Below, piece by piece: positions 1-8,865 of a stretch of DNA of 64,000 nt. Made by a program: the position numbers and the translations under genes. Source of the DNA: Oceanispirochaeta sp. M1 (GTDB lineage: Bacteria > Spirochaetota > Spirochaetia > DSM-2461); the NCBI RefSeq assembly GCF_003346715.1, contig NZ_QQPQ01000028.1, forward strand, positions 1 to 64,000, in the 5' to 3' direction. A model generated the notes under the pieces. It worked only from the letters and a program-made list of their open reading frames with translations. It was not told the origin of the DNA and made no database searches. Every line of letters begins with the position of its first letter. Within the stretch, counting starts at the first letter, position 1.

Positions 1-121
1 CTGTCCAAACGTTGTAGTATGATGACTCATAGCCGATTTCCTTTTGTTGTATTGTTTTAGTCGACTTAAGAATAAACGGAGATCGGCTTTTATAAAACCC
101 CTTTCAAATTATCTTGGACAG
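1..121. repeat. Nested inverted repeats at window edge
   Basis: CTGTCCAA at 1-8 is the exact reverse complement of TTGGACAG at 114-121, and inside it AGCCGAT (31-37) pairs with ATCGGCT (82-88). No gene is visible here. The pairs could be the ends of a small non-autonomous element or a folded RNA. The left boundary is cut by the window edge, so neither can be decided. Confidence 0.35.
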
Positions 122-179
122 CTGTGATATATTATACAGTAAACTATCATATAATTAGACTCAAACAGGAGGTTTTCTC

Positions 180-797
180 ATGTCTGAACAATTGGATCGA
201 CTCTACAAGTTACAGAAAAAAGATATTCTGAAAGCAGGTACCGTTTTTGCTGATGCATTCAGTACCGATCCTGTCTGGAAGAAGGTTCTATCCCAGGCGG
301 CAGAAGATCAAAAAAGGAGCTTTTTCAGCAGTCCTGCCAGGTATTGCCTCAAATATGGAAAGATATATGCTCCTTCAGAAAAGATTGAAGGAATGGCGGC
401 CTGGGTGCCTGGAGATAAGGGAGAGATGACATTCTGGAGAGGATTACGAAGCGGATCTATATCATATGCCATGAAGATCGGAACAAAAATACTGAAAGAG
501 ATGCAGATTATTTTTGCTCCCCTGGAAGCTGCCCGAAGAAAGGAAATGGCCGGAAGAGAGTATATATATCTGATTATTCTCGGTGTTTCTCCTGAATATC
601 AGGGACAGGGCTTTGGTGGTAAACTTCTAAGAGCTGTCATAGAAGAGAGTAATGATGCTGGAATACCGATCTATCTTGAGACAGCGACCGAGAAGAATAT
701 CAGTATGTATGAAAAGTTCGGGTTTAAAAAACTGGACCGCATCGACCACCCCGTCATTGATCTTCCTCAATGGGGAATGATAAGGGAAGCAGACTGA
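180..797 (+). CDS. GNAT-family N-acetyltransferase
   Basis: This is a cytoplasmic acetyl-CoA-dependent N-acetyltransferase of 205 residues with no identifiable specific substrate. The acetyl-CoA-binding motif A is clear around residue 139 (GVSPEYQGQGFGGKLL), followed by a typical motif-B ending (YEKFGFKKL). The N-terminal half is longer than in minimal GNATs and resembles the larger group in which a substrate-recognition segment precedes motif A. An AGGAGG site about 7 nt upstream supports the ATG at 180. It stands alone and converges on the export operon downstream. Confidence 0.85.
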   Translation: MSEQLDRLYKLQKKDILKAGTVFADAFSTDPVWKKVLSQAAEDQKRSFFSSPARYCLKYGKIYAPSEKIEGMAAWVPGDKGEMTFWRGLRSGSISYAMKIGTKILKEMQIIFAPLEAARRKEMAGREYIYLIILGVSPEYQGQGFGGKLLRAVIEESNDAGIPIYLETATEKNISMYEKFGFKKLDRIDHPVIDLPQWGMIREAD

Positions 798-906
798 GAA
801 ACAGTTATTTTATAGAGAGATTTGACCTCATCCAACTGAATACAGCTGGTCAAAGCTAATCAAAGCTGATGCAAAGCCCTCTATTTTCATAAGAATCACT
901 TGCTGA

Positions 907-2019
907 TCAGCTTATTTTTCTATAACTCAGCACGGCCCAGATATTAAAAAAAGCTGCAAAACCCAGGAGGGCCACCAGCTGGCTGATCAGATCCTGAATA
1001 CCACTCCCCTTCAAATAAACCATCCTCAATACTTCGATCATATACTTCAGGGGTACAAATATACTTAAGAATTGAGCCCAGTCAGGCATGCTGTTGACCG
1101 GAGTATAAAGACCGCTCATAAATATATATGTAATAACAAAAAAGAACATCATAAACATAGCCTGCTGCATGGTGTTTGCATAATTGGAGACCACCAGCCC
1201 AAAACCGGATATGCCGAGAATAAATATAAAAGCATAAAGATATATAATCAGAATATTTCCCGCCGGTACCAGATCATAAAAAATCCAGGCTACTGCAAAA
1301 CTGATTGTCAGAACAATAAAACCGATAATCCAGAAGGGAATCAATTTTGACAGGATCAGGGTGGATTTCCTGACAGGAGTTACATTGATCTGCTCCATGG
1401 TCCCTTTTTCTTTCTCCCCCACTATATTGAGAGCAGGTAGAAATCCGCAGATCATCAACAGCAGCATTACCATCAGTGCCGGAACCATAAATACCGGATA
1501 ACGAAGATGGGGATTGAAACGGAACTGGGGGATGACCTGAAAAAAGGGAGCATTATTCCTGCTTCCAATCAGACCAAGTCGAGTGCGTATATCAGAACTG
1601 AAATCCATGATTATACTGGAAAGATAGGAGCTCCCGAAGGCGCCTTTTGTTCCATTTACAGCATTAACAGATACCATCAGATCGGCTGTTTTGTCTTTAA
1701 TAAGATTTTTTTCAAAATTCTGAGGAATTTCAAGAATCAGATCTGATTTATCAGATTCAATACTGATGATTGCCGACTTGTAATCTGAAGAGACTTCAGT
1801 CAATTTAAAATATCCTGAGGATATAATCTTCTGAATCAAATCCTTTGAATAGGAACTGTGATCGTTATCCATTACGGTTATATTGATATTCTTGATTTCA
1901 AAATTCGCGGCCAGAGGAAGGAAGAGGAGCACCATCAATGGAAACATGATAATGAGACGGGGAAGAAATTGATTCCTCAATAGTTGTCTGAATTCTTTTT
2001 CTATCAGGTATTTTATCAT
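907..2019 (-). CDS. ABC-2 type transporter permease (YbhR-like)
   Basis: This is the last gene of a five-gene export operon. The 370-residue protein has one N-terminal membrane helix (about 20-40), a long extracytoplasmic loop and five further helices clustered after about residue 170. This is the ABC2_membrane_3 layout of YbhR/YbhS and YhhJ exporters. It starts 2 nt after the preceding permease gene. The two non-identical permeases probably form one heterodimeric channel powered by the two ATPases upstream. The exported compound is unknown. In enterobacterial relatives the system handles toxic small molecules or cations. Confidence 0.86.
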   Translation of the reverse strand: MIKYLIEKEFRQLLRNQFLPRLIIMFPLMVLLFLPLAANFEIKNINITVMDNDHSSYSKDLIQKIISSGYFKLTEVSSDYKSAIISIESDKSDLILEIPQNFEKNLIKDKTADLMVSVNAVNGTKGAFGSSYLSSIIMDFSSDIRTRLGLIGSRNNAPFFQVIPQFRFNPHLRYPVFMVPALMVMLLLMICGFLPALNIVGEKEKGTMEQINVTPVRKSTLILSKLIPFWIIGFIVLTISFAVAWIFYDLVPAGNILIIYLYAFIFILGISGFGLVVSNYANTMQQAMFMMFFFVITYIFMSGLYTPVNSMPDWAQFLSIFVPLKYMIEVLRMVYLKGSGIQDLISQLVALLGFAAFFNIWAVLSYRKIS

Positions 2020-2021
2020 TC

Positions 2022-3128
2022 CTACTCCAGCCTTATTTTAAATTTCTTCAGGCTCACCGTAATCAGGAATACAGCCATCAGGGAGAGTACAGCTGTTTCT
2101 TTGATGATGGCTGTAAATCCCAGGCCCTTAATCATTATATTTTTTACAGCAGTAATATACCATTTCGCAGGTATTATCTGAGATATCCCCTGAAGAAAGA
2201 CCGGCATATTTTCAACAGGAAACATCATCCCGGACAGGTACATAACCGGCATCATCAGAGCCATACCGGATATAAGAAGTGCCACAATCTGGGACCCTGC
2301 AATTGAAGAGATCAATAAACCGATAGCCAGGGATACAAAAATGTATAGAAGTGAGATAAACAGCAGTGCCCCGAAGCTTCCGGCAATAGGCACTCCGAAA
2401 ACAAATACTGCCATCAACAGGATAGTCATGAGATTGATAATTGAAAGAAAGAAATAGGGAACCACTTTGGAGAGTATGATGAGCAGGGGTTTCATGGGAG
2501 AGACAAGAAGGATTTCCATGGTGCCCGTCTCTTTCTCCTTTGCAATGGAGATGGAGGTCATCATGGCACAGACCAGCATGATAATCATACCCATTACCCC
2601 GGGTACAAAATTATAGGAACTTTCCATCTCGGGATTATAGAGAAATCTGGGAGTTACAACGATTTGATAGGGAATAGTAGAGAGACCTGTAATATCTTTC
2701 TGATAGTCGGCAATGATTGCACTTGCATAATTACTGATGGAGACTCCGGTATTCGGATCAGTTCCATCCACAATAAGCTGTACACCCGCATCCCCTGTAT
2801 GAAGCATATTATCATAAAAGTCTTCACTGAAAACAACGACTAGACTGACGATTCCTTCCTGAAAAACCTCTTCGATCTGCTGAGGAGATTCCAGAACATC
2901 ATGAATAGAAAAATATTCACTCATTTCCAGTAAAGATATAATCCGCTGAGTTGCTGCATCTTTTGAGGGGTCATAAACAGCAACAGCAGTATTCTTCACT
3001 TCTGTGGACAGTGCATATCCAAAGAGTATCAGCATGACAATGGGCAGTATCAGAAGAATTACCATGGTCCAGGTATCCCGAAAGATGTGATAGAATTCCT
3101 TTTTAATAAAGGCAATAAACTGTTTCAT
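2022..3128 (-). CDS. ABC-2 type transporter permease (YbhS-like)
   Basis: This 368-residue integral membrane protein has the same topology as its downstream partner: helix 1 near residues 20-42, an external loop of about 130 residues, then a block of helices from about 175 on. The cytoplasmic loop after the second helix contains a KEKETGTMEILLVSP motif, matching the KEKGTMEQINVTP-type stretch of the partner and typical of this permease family. It is 3 nt downstream of the second ATPase gene and is probably co-transcribed and co-assembled with the 907-2019 product. Confidence 0.87.
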   Translation of the reverse strand: MKQFIAFIKKEFYHIFRDTWTMVILLILPIVMLILFGYALSTEVKNTAVAVYDPSKDAATQRIISLLEMSEYFSIHDVLESPQQIEEVFQEGIVSLVVVFSEDFYDNMLHTGDAGVQLIVDGTDPNTGVSISNYASAIIADYQKDITGLSTIPYQIVVTPRFLYNPEMESSYNFVPGVMGMIIMLVCAMMTSISIAKEKETGTMEILLVSPMKPLLIILSKVVPYFFLSIINLMTILLMAVFVFGVPIAGSFGALLFISLLYIFVSLAIGLLISSIAGSQIVALLISGMALMMPVMYLSGMMFPVENMPVFLQGISQIIPAKWYITAVKNIMIKGLGFTAIIKETAVLSLMAVFLITVSLKKFKIRLE

Positions 3129-3131
3129 ATC

Positions 3132-3869
3132 TTAGTCCGCCTGCCTTGTGGCTTTCCTGGCCAATTTCTGAAAAACGTCATCCATTGACTCAGATTCAAA
3201 TTGTTTTTTCAGATTCCCGGGACTGTCCATGGCTTCAATCCTTCCATCCACCATAATAGAAACTCTGTTGCAGTATTCCGCCTCATCCATATAGTGGGTT
3301 GTTACAAATACCGTAATCCCCCTATCTGATGCCTTGTAAATAAGCTCCCAGAACTGACGTCTTGTCGAAGGATCAACTCCCCCGGTAGGCTCATCAAGAA
3401 AAACAATGACAGGATCGTGAAAAATTGCCACCGAAAAGGAGAGTTTCTGTTTCCATCCCAGAGGGAGGGATTTTACGAGGGTATTCTTCTCACTCAAAAA
3501 TCCAAGCTCCTCCAGAAGAAGATCTGTCTTCGGAGCTATTTCCTTATCGGGGACTCCATATATACCTGCATATAGGCGAATATTTTCACGTACAGTTAAA
3601 TCCTCATACAAAGAAAACTTCTGACTCATGTAACCTATATTGCGTTTGATCATCTCGGGATTCTTGTGAATATCAAAACCGGCTACCGATCCTTCCCCTG
3701 AGCTGGGCTTGCTCAAACCGCAGAGCATTCGCATGGCGGTTGTTTTACCGGCTCCATTAGCGCCCAGAAATCCGAATATCTCCCCTTTCTCGACTTCAAA
3801 ACTTATATGATCAACCGCTGTAAAATGACCGAATTTTTTTGTGAGATTCACTGTCTTGATTACAGTCAT
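3132..3869 (-). CDS. ABC exporter ATP-binding protein (second YbhF-like half)
   Basis: This 245-residue ATPase has Walker A GANGAGKTT near residue 36 and Walker B VIVFLDEPTGGVDP. The signature is degenerate (LPLGWKQ instead of LSGGQ), as in the second nucleotide-binding half of fused YbhF-type ATPases. Its start overlaps the stop of the other ATPase gene by 4 nt. In Escherichia coli the two halves are one polypeptide; here they are separate genes. Together they should make a heterodimeric, asymmetric motor for the two downstream permeases. Confidence 0.88.
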   Translation of the reverse strand: MTVIKTVNLTKKFGHFTAVDHISFEVEKGEIFGFLGANGAGKTTAMRMLCGLSKPSSGEGSVAGFDIHKNPEMIKRNIGYMSQKFSLYEDLTVRENIRLYAGIYGVPDKEIAPKTDLLLEELGFLSEKNTLVKSLPLGWKQKLSFSVAIFHDPVIVFLDEPTGGVDPSTRRQFWELIYKASDRGITVFVTTHYMDEAEYCNRVSIMVDGRIEAMDSPGNLKKQFESESMDDVFQKLARKATRQAD

Positions 3870-4792
3870 AGGGAATCTCCATCAATGGTGAGATTCATAA
3901 AACAATCTTCAATACTGGCCTGAATCATAGACAGCTTGATCTCTGTATGCCCCTTACTTTCCAGATAGAACTCCAGATCATCCATTGAAATAGACTCATC
4001 TTTGAATGTCACATGATGGGTATCTCCAAATGGAAAACAGCTCAGGACCCCGGGATAATCACGTAGATCCTTTAAAAGAGAAAATGTGGAGCTGCTTCTC
4101 GCCGCACAGAGGGGATAGGCAAACTGATCAATAATACTCTCAGGGGTATCAATTTTAAGAAAAGAGCCATCCTGAATAAGGGCTATACGGTCACATCTTC
4201 CGGCCTCATCCATATAGGGAGTGGATACCAGAATCGTAATGCCCTGGGATTTAAGCTTACCCAGCATGTCCCAGAATTCCTTACGGGAAACAGGATCAAC
4301 TCCCGTTGTGGGTTCATCCAGAAAAAGAACCCTCGGCTTGTGAATCAGTGCACAGCAGAGAGCCAGTTTCTGTTTCATCCCCCCCGAAAGAGCTCCCGCC
4401 TTACGGGTCTTGAAGGGCTCAAGCTGAACATAGATATCACGCACCAGATGATAGTTTTCCTTGATGGTGGTATTAAAAACAGTAGCAAAAAAATCCAGAT
4501 TTTCCTCAACAGACAGATCCTGATAAAGGGAGAACCTTCCAGGCATATAACCCACAGCCTTCCTGATGGTTCGGTAGTCTGAAACTACATCACTGCCATC
4601 TACAGAGGCAGTTCCTGAATCGGCTAAAAGAAGGGTCGTGAGTATTCGGAATAAGGTGGTCTTCCCGGAACCATCAGGACCTATGATCCCGAAGATTTCA
4701 CCATCTTCAACATCAAAACTGATATCCTGCAGGGCCTGAACCTTCCCATATTTTCTGGAAATATTATGAACCTGTATTATGGGATTATTCAT
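3866..4792 (-). CDS. ABC exporter ATP-binding protein (first YbhF-like half)
   Basis: This 308-residue nucleotide-binding subunit has Walker A GPDGSGKTT, a canonical LSGGMKQK signature and Walker B RVLFLDEPTTGVDP. A C-terminal extension of about 80 residues follows the ATPase core, as in DrrA/CcmA-like exporters. It overlaps the upstream membrane-fusion gene by 8 nt and the downstream ATPase gene by 4 nt, which implies translational coupling. It resembles the N-terminal half of YbhF. The transported substrate cannot be read from the sequence. Confidence 0.88.
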   Translation of the reverse strand: MNNPIIQVHNISRKYGKVQALQDISFDVEDGEIFGIIGPDGSGKTTLFRILTTLLLADSGTASVDGSDVVSDYRTIRKAVGYMPGRFSLYQDLSVEENLDFFATVFNTTIKENYHLVRDIYVQLEPFKTRKAGALSGGMKQKLALCCALIHKPRVLFLDEPTTGVDPVSRKEFWDMLGKLKSQGITILVSTPYMDEAGRCDRIALIQDGSFLKIDTPESIIDQFAYPLCAARSSSTFSLLKDLRDYPGVLSCFPFGDTHHVTFKDESISMDDLEFYLESKGHTEIKLSMIQASIEDCFMNLTIDGDSL

Positions 4793-5690
4793 TTGATATT
4801 TTCATACCGCCATACATACCGATCTTCAGATAACCGTCATTTTCAACATCAACTTTTACGGCATACACAAGATTGGACCGTTCATCTCTTGTCTGAACAG
4901 TCTTTGGAGTGAATTCAGATTTATCAGATATCCATGAAAGTGTGCCCTCATAGTATCTGTTCTCCTTTTCACCAAAGTCGGCAACAAGAGTTACAGACTG
5001 TCCAAGCTTAAGATCTGTCAGCTGCGCTGATGTAACATAGGCTCTGAGAAACATCTTATTCAGATCTGCAATTTTAACTATGGCTTTTCCGGGTACTGCA
5101 AATTCTCCCTGCTCAGCATACTGGGCTAGAATTCTGCCGCCCAGGGGGCTTGTAATCATTGAGTACCCGATTTGCTCATCAATCAGTTTTACCTGAATGT
5201 CCAGAGACAACAGATCCTCGCTAATCCCGTTATTACTCTTCTTCAGAGAACTTTCCAATGCGGCGAACTGTTTTTCAAAGGATAAGAGCTGAGCATACAT
5301 ATCATCATAATCTTTCTCTGTTGCTGCACCGACCTTGAAAAGGCTTTTAATCCGCTGCTCTTCCTTCTTTGCTGTCCTGATCTGCTGAGAGAGAGGTGCT
5401 AGCTGGGCATTCATATCAGGGCGTCTTGCTTCAACACTTTTAATGGAAGAAAGGAGCTGCTGCTTCTGTAATTCCAATTGCACCGAATCAATTATTCCGA
5501 GGATCTGTCCGCTTTGAACTGTATCCCCTTCAGTGATATCAAGCTCCAGGATTTCACCATTAAGCCTGGAAGAGACAATAACCTCCCTGGCTTCAAAGGT
5601 TCCTGAGGCATAAATCTCTTTATCTGAACTATCACAGGAGAATAGAAAAAATGCACTTATGGCAACCAGAATTAAATATATTTTTTTCAT
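4785..5690 (-). CDS. HlyD/YbhG-type membrane fusion lipoprotein
   Basis: This periplasmic adaptor subunit links the ABC exporter to the cell envelope. The chosen ATG at 5690 follows an AAGGA site and gives a clean lipoprotein signal (MKKIYLILVAISAFFLFSC). An ATG at 5708, overlapping the tetR stop as ATGA, is possible but would place the signal internally. After the Cys come a biotinyl-lipoyl-like half (ILELDITEGDTVQSGQILG), a long coiled-coil hairpin (about residues 70-170) and a beta-barrel region. This is the expected domain order for HlyD/EmrA/YbhG proteins. Confidence 0.85.
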   Translation of the reverse strand: MKKIYLILVAISAFFLFSCDSSDKEIYASGTFEAREVIVSSRLNGEILELDITEGDTVQSGQILGIIDSVQLELQKQQLLSSIKSVEARRPDMNAQLAPLSQQIRTAKKEEQRIKSLFKVGAATEKDYDDMYAQLLSFEKQFAALESSLKKSNNGISEDLLSLDIQVKLIDEQIGYSMITSPLGGRILAQYAEQGEFAVPGKAIVKIADLNKMFLRAYVTSAQLTDLKLGQSVTLVADFGEKENRYYEGTLSWISDKSEFTPKTVQTRDERSNLVYAVKVDVENDGYLKIGMYGGMKISNE

Positions 5691-5704
5691 TATCGAATCC
5701 TTAT

Positions 5705-6316
5705 TCATGGTTTCAAACTGTTGAGAACTGCTTTTACATTTTCTTTTTTTCGATTCATTGCAAAGTCATTGAATCCTTCCTCATGGAGACCGAGTAATTC
5801 CATGGTTAAGGGTTTCATGATAAAAACTGAAAGATTCAGAGCTAATGCATTAAAAAGAATATCGATCGGAGACACTTTCCGGATTCTCCCGGCTTGAATC
5901 TCCTTTTCAAAATCTGAAACAAATTGACTGAAGACTATTGAATTTTCAGACAACATGGCTTTGAAGGACTTTCTCCTCTCAGGGTTTATAATCATCTCAG
6001 ACAAAACCATAAAAGGCAGTTTCTGATTTTCAAATAAAACATCAAAGTGTGATTCAATTTTATGAATAAGTTTGTCTTCAAATGAGAGATCTCTTTGATC
6101 AACTTGGCCGAAGGTTGAAATAAAAACATGCAGTTTCTTATAAAAGATAGCTTCAAACAGCTTCTCTTTAGTCCGGTAGTAATAATGCACCAGAGCCTGA
6201 TTACAGCCGACTCTTTTAGCAATCTCCGTTGTGGTTGCCATATTAAAGCCCTTTTCAAGAAAAAGCGCCTCGGCTTCCACCAGAATATCCTGTTCCATAT
6301 TATTTTCTTTTTCCAT
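5705..6316 (-). CDS. TetR-family transcriptional regulator
   Basis: This is probably the local repressor of the export operon that it heads. The N-terminal helix-turn-helix is clear (TTTEIAKRVGCNQALVHYYY), followed by an all-helical ligand-binding domain with a C-terminal segment like CecR/YbiH regulators. The start at 6316 is preferred because AAGGG lies 7 nt upstream. A TTG at 6358 would add 14 residues and would place the start inside the candidate operator. Its stop overlaps the next possible ATG, and the neighbouring exporter is the expected target. Confidence 0.87.
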   Translation of the reverse strand: MEKENNMEQDILVEAEALFLEKGFNMATTTEIAKRVGCNQALVHYYYRTKEKLFEAIFYKKLHVFISTFGQVDQRDLSFEDKLIHKIESHFDVLFENQKLPFMVLSEMIINPERRKSFKAMLSENSIVFSQFVSDFEKEIQAGRIRKVSPIDILFNALALNLSVFIMKPLTMELLGLHEEGFNDFAMNRKKENVKAVLNSLKP

Positions 6317-6332
6317 ATTAATACCCTTATTT

Positions 6333-6355
6333 AATAGATCTATTAATAGATCTAT
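6333..6355. promoter_or_regulatory. Tandem palindromic operator for the TetR regulator
   Basis: AATAGATCTATT (6333-6344) is a perfect 12-bp palindrome, and the same sequence repeats immediately at 6345-6355 (AATAGATCTAT). The period is 12 bp. The pair lies just upstream of the tetR start codon and its ribosome-binding site, the usual place for TetR autoregulation. The assignment is inferred from symmetry and position. Confidence 0.6.
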
Positions 6356-6417
6356 CAATCAAGGCTGTCAAGAGTATAGATTTTATTATTACTCACAACC
6401 TCCCCCTCCCGACATGA

Positions 6418-6447
6418 TATAATAATCATCCAGTACAGAATAAGGAG
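6418..6447 (+). promoter_or_regulatory. -10 box and ribosome-binding site of the alcohol dehydrogenase gene
   Basis: A perfect TATAAT lies at 6418-6423 and an AAGGAG site at 6442-6447, before the ATG at 6457. No convincing -35 box is visible, so the promoter may need an activator. Confidence 0.45.
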
Positions 6448-6456
6448 AATTCCCCA

Positions 6457-7629
6457 ATGAAAGATTTTGAGTTTTATTCACCAACGAAAGTAATTTTCGG
6501 CCGGGGCGTTATTTCCGGAATCGGAAAAGAATCACTCCCCTTTGGAAAAACAGCACTTCTGCTTTATGGAAAAGGCAGTTTAAAAAAAAGCGGTCTGTAT
6601 GATCTGATATATAAAGAGTTGTCTGTTAATGGCATCCGTGTTGTTGAGTATGGGGGAGTACAGCCCAATCCCATACTCCCCCATGCTATGGAAGGTATAA
6701 GAATAGCCCGTGCAGAATCGGTCGATTTCATAATGGCTGCAGGAGGGGGAAGTGTCATTGATGAATCAAAGGGTATTGCTGCAGGGTATTATGCAGATTC
6801 AGATCTCTGGGATTATTATTCCAAAAAGGCAACTGTAAAAAAAGCTCTTCCAATCATTGCCGTTCAGACTCAACCGGCGACTTCATCAGAAACAAATGCT
6901 GCCGGAGTTCTGACGAATCCTGCCAGAGGAGAGAAATTCGGTATCAGGTCACCACTTCTGGTTCCAAAACTTGCATTTTTGGATCCACTGGTAACTTTTA
7001 CCATTCCCCTTGAATATACGGCCTATGCCTGTTTCGATATTCTGTGCCACATGCTTGAAGGCTATTTCACAACAACTGCAGACTTTTCTCCCATACAGGA
7101 CGGATTTATTGAGGGCCTGAGTAAGGGGGTCATGAAATCTCTGAACCGGGTAATGATAAATCCTGAAGACTATGATGCAAGAGCCTCAATAATGTGGGCC
7201 GGAGCCCTGGCCTGGAACGGCCTTGCCAATGCAGGTCTTGAGGGTGCAGCCATACCAAGTCACATGTTTGAACATCCCCTCAGTGCCCTCTATGACATAA
7301 GTCATGGAGCCGGACTGGCTGTTGTCATGCCTGCATGGCTCAAGTTTATGAAAGAAAAAATATCTCACAGAATTATTCTCTTTGGAAAAAATATTCTGGA
7401 TATGAATGAGCTGGAAGAGCTTGATAAAATGACTGCCTGTGACATGGTTATTTCCCGATTTGAAGAATATATAAAATCCATTGCCTGTCCACTCAGCCTC
7501 GAAGAAGCAGGCATCTCATCTCCCGATTTTGATGAGCTGACAAAACAGGTTCAAACCCTGTCTGAACTATGGAATATTCAGGGATATTCGGATCAGGATA
7601 TCAAGACAGTTTATTCAATGTGTATATAA
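6457..7629 (+). CDS. Iron-containing alcohol dehydrogenase (YqhD/BDH type)
   Basis: This 390-residue NAD(P)H-dependent oxidoreductase of the type III Fe-ADH family probably interconverts aldehydes and alcohols in fermentation or aldehyde detoxification. Visible features are the N-terminal strand (FYSPTKVIFGRGV), the nucleotide-binding GGGSVIDESKG near residue 97, and the metal-ligand helix and loop (FDILCHMLEGY, then SHGAGLAVVMPAW). These place it with YqhD and butanol dehydrogenases and not with glycerol dehydrogenases. It is divergent from the tetR-exporter operon. A shared regulation by TetR is possible but unproven. Confidence 0.9.
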   Translation: MKDFEFYSPTKVIFGRGVISGIGKESLPFGKTALLLYGKGSLKKSGLYDLIYKELSVNGIRVVEYGGVQPNPILPHAMEGIRIARAESVDFIMAAGGGSVIDESKGIAAGYYADSDLWDYYSKKATVKKALPIIAVQTQPATSSETNAAGVLTNPARGEKFGIRSPLLVPKLAFLDPLVTFTIPLEYTAYACFDILCHMLEGYFTTTADFSPIQDGFIEGLSKGVMKSLNRVMINPEDYDARASIMWAGALAWNGLANAGLEGAAIPSHMFEHPLSALYDISHGAGLAVVMPAWLKFMKEKISHRIILFGKNILDMNELEELDKMTACDMVISRFEEYIKSIACPLSLEEAGISSPDFDELTKQVQTLSELWNIQGYSDQDIKTVYSMCI

Positions 7630-7658
7630 GTTTCAGAAGGAGACAGTTCTCATGAGGA

Positions 7659-8300
7659 TTATAAGACTTGTTTATTCTGAACCTTGAACCGTAAAACAGT
7701 TTTGAGCTTCTCTACCGGAATTTTCCTGAAATCACTCAGATATATTTCTCTATGATCTTTTGAGATTCTCTTCATATTGTGATTTTCTGCAAAATCTTCC
7801 ATCACATTGAAACTGGCGGTTTCACTGTCATAACTGCCGATATGCAGCATCTGGACACATCTTCCGTCTGTTATTCTTTCATATGCGACTCTCTCCAGCA
7901 GATGATGGGGTTTCTTCTTCATGGTGATCTTGAGTATCTCATTGAAGAAGTCTTCATTTATAAAATCAGGCTGTCGGATCATTAATTTATAGACCAGATC
8001 ATCCTTATCCAGCTGACCGGTATAATTTCTTTTTGCCTCCTCCTTAAGATCCCAGATTCCCTCCAGAGGATAAACTGTATAGTCACTGTAATCCTCAGGC
8101 TTCTGCGTAATTTTTTTTAGTGTCATCTTCAATGCATATGAAAGTGAATACAGAACAGAAATGCACTCTGAAAAATGATCACTGCCGGGTCGTCCTTCGC
8201 CTGTAATCGTCAGGAACCTGTATTCAGGAATATCAGTCAATTCAGGCATACTTTTTGGAAGGTATATATTTTTTTCGCTTTTTCTCCATTCCTGTTTCAT
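7659..8300 (-). CDS. GyrI-like small-molecule-binding protein (large form)
   Basis: This 213-residue protein resembles the stand-alone GyrI-like/SHS2 family seen in COG4832 proteins, including the opening LTDIPEYRFLTITGEGRPGS and the central YPLEGIWDL segment. Such proteins bind or hydrolyse small amphipathic ligands. No DNA-binding domain is present. AAGGG precedes the ATG. It is the last gene in the operon with another GyrI-like gene, a WYL regulator and a cupin, so a sensing or detoxification role is likely. Confidence 0.72.
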   Translation of the reverse strand: MKQEWRKSEKNIYLPKSMPELTDIPEYRFLTITGEGRPGSDHFSECISVLYSLSYALKMTLKKITQKPEDYSDYTVYPLEGIWDLKEEAKRNYTGQLDKDDLVYKLMIRQPDFINEDFFNEILKITMKKKPHHLLERVAYERITDGRCVQMLHIGSYDSETASFNVMEDFAENHNMKRISKDHREIYLSDFRKIPVEKLKTVLRFKVQNKQVL

Positions 8301-8324
8301 ACAAATCCCTTTTTCATAAATATT

Positions 8325-8344
8325 GCCCGGTTATACAACCGGGC
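8325..8344 (-). terminator. Intercistronic GC-rich hairpin
   Basis: GCCCGGTT (8325-8332) and AACCGGGC (8337-8344) form a perfect 8-bp stem with a 4-nt loop. On the minus strand it sits between the two GyrI-like genes. It is followed by AT-rich sequence but no long T run. It may attenuate or stabilise the transcript more than terminate it fully. Confidence 0.5.
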
Positions 8345-8362
8345 CGAGTTAACAAAGACTTT

Positions 8363-8809
8363 TTATTTCAGAGGGTAACAGATTTCCGTCTGCAGTTCCT
8401 CAGGCTTCACTTCCATGGGAGAGTTGAGATAAAACTCGTACATCCACTCCTCTGCTTCCAGCCCCTTCTCTTTTACAAACTCCATCAGCTTGATATATGT
8501 CTCTTCCAGTTTATCATAGGGGCCGACATGAACTGCTGATGCAATTTTTCCGGCAGGAAGTTCACCGACTTTAATCCTGCCCGTACCCACAGATTCCGAT
8601 GCAACAGGAAAGCCCATCTCCACATCCAGAGCCTCCATATCCATATTGTAGTACCTTGCATAGGGAGGGCCGGCAAAAGCTATACTATTTTTCTCCATAT
8701 AGGCCCCCAACTCGGTAAATGCCTCGCCCATCACATCCGAAATGTTGCTTACCGGTGTAATTGTACGAATCATAACTGTCTTTCTGATCTGAACTTCTTT
8801 AATTTCCAT
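8363..8809 (-). CDS. GyrI-like effector-binding domain protein
   Basis: This 148-residue stand-alone GyrI-like/AraC effector-binding domain has the duplicated SHS2 pattern: VMIRTITPVSNISDVMGEAF at the start and VHVGPYDKLEETYIKLMEFV in the middle, ending with a predicted strand (TEICYPLK). Proteins of this type bind small hydrophobic ligands. No helix-turn-helix is present. AAGGAG lies 7 nt before the ATG. It lies 88 nt downstream of the WYL regulator gene, and the gap holds a palindrome (8866-8885), so it may also have its own promoter. Confidence 0.78.
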   Translation of the reverse strand: MEIKEVQIRKTVMIRTITPVSNISDVMGEAFTELGAYMEKNSIAFAGPPYARYYNMDMEALDVEMGFPVASESVGTGRIKVGELPAGKIASAVHVGPYDKLEETYIKLMEFVKEKGLEAEEWMYEFYLNSPMEVKPEELQTEICYPLK

Positions 8810-8865
8810 TATTCACTCCTTATCATTGTCATTCTAACTTGATAAATAGAGTATAAAACGGCATA

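Noticed and set aside
798-906. Small RNA or terminator between the acetyltransferase and the export operon
   Set aside because: Only short TCAAAGCT direct repeats are visible and no stable hairpin with a T tract was found.
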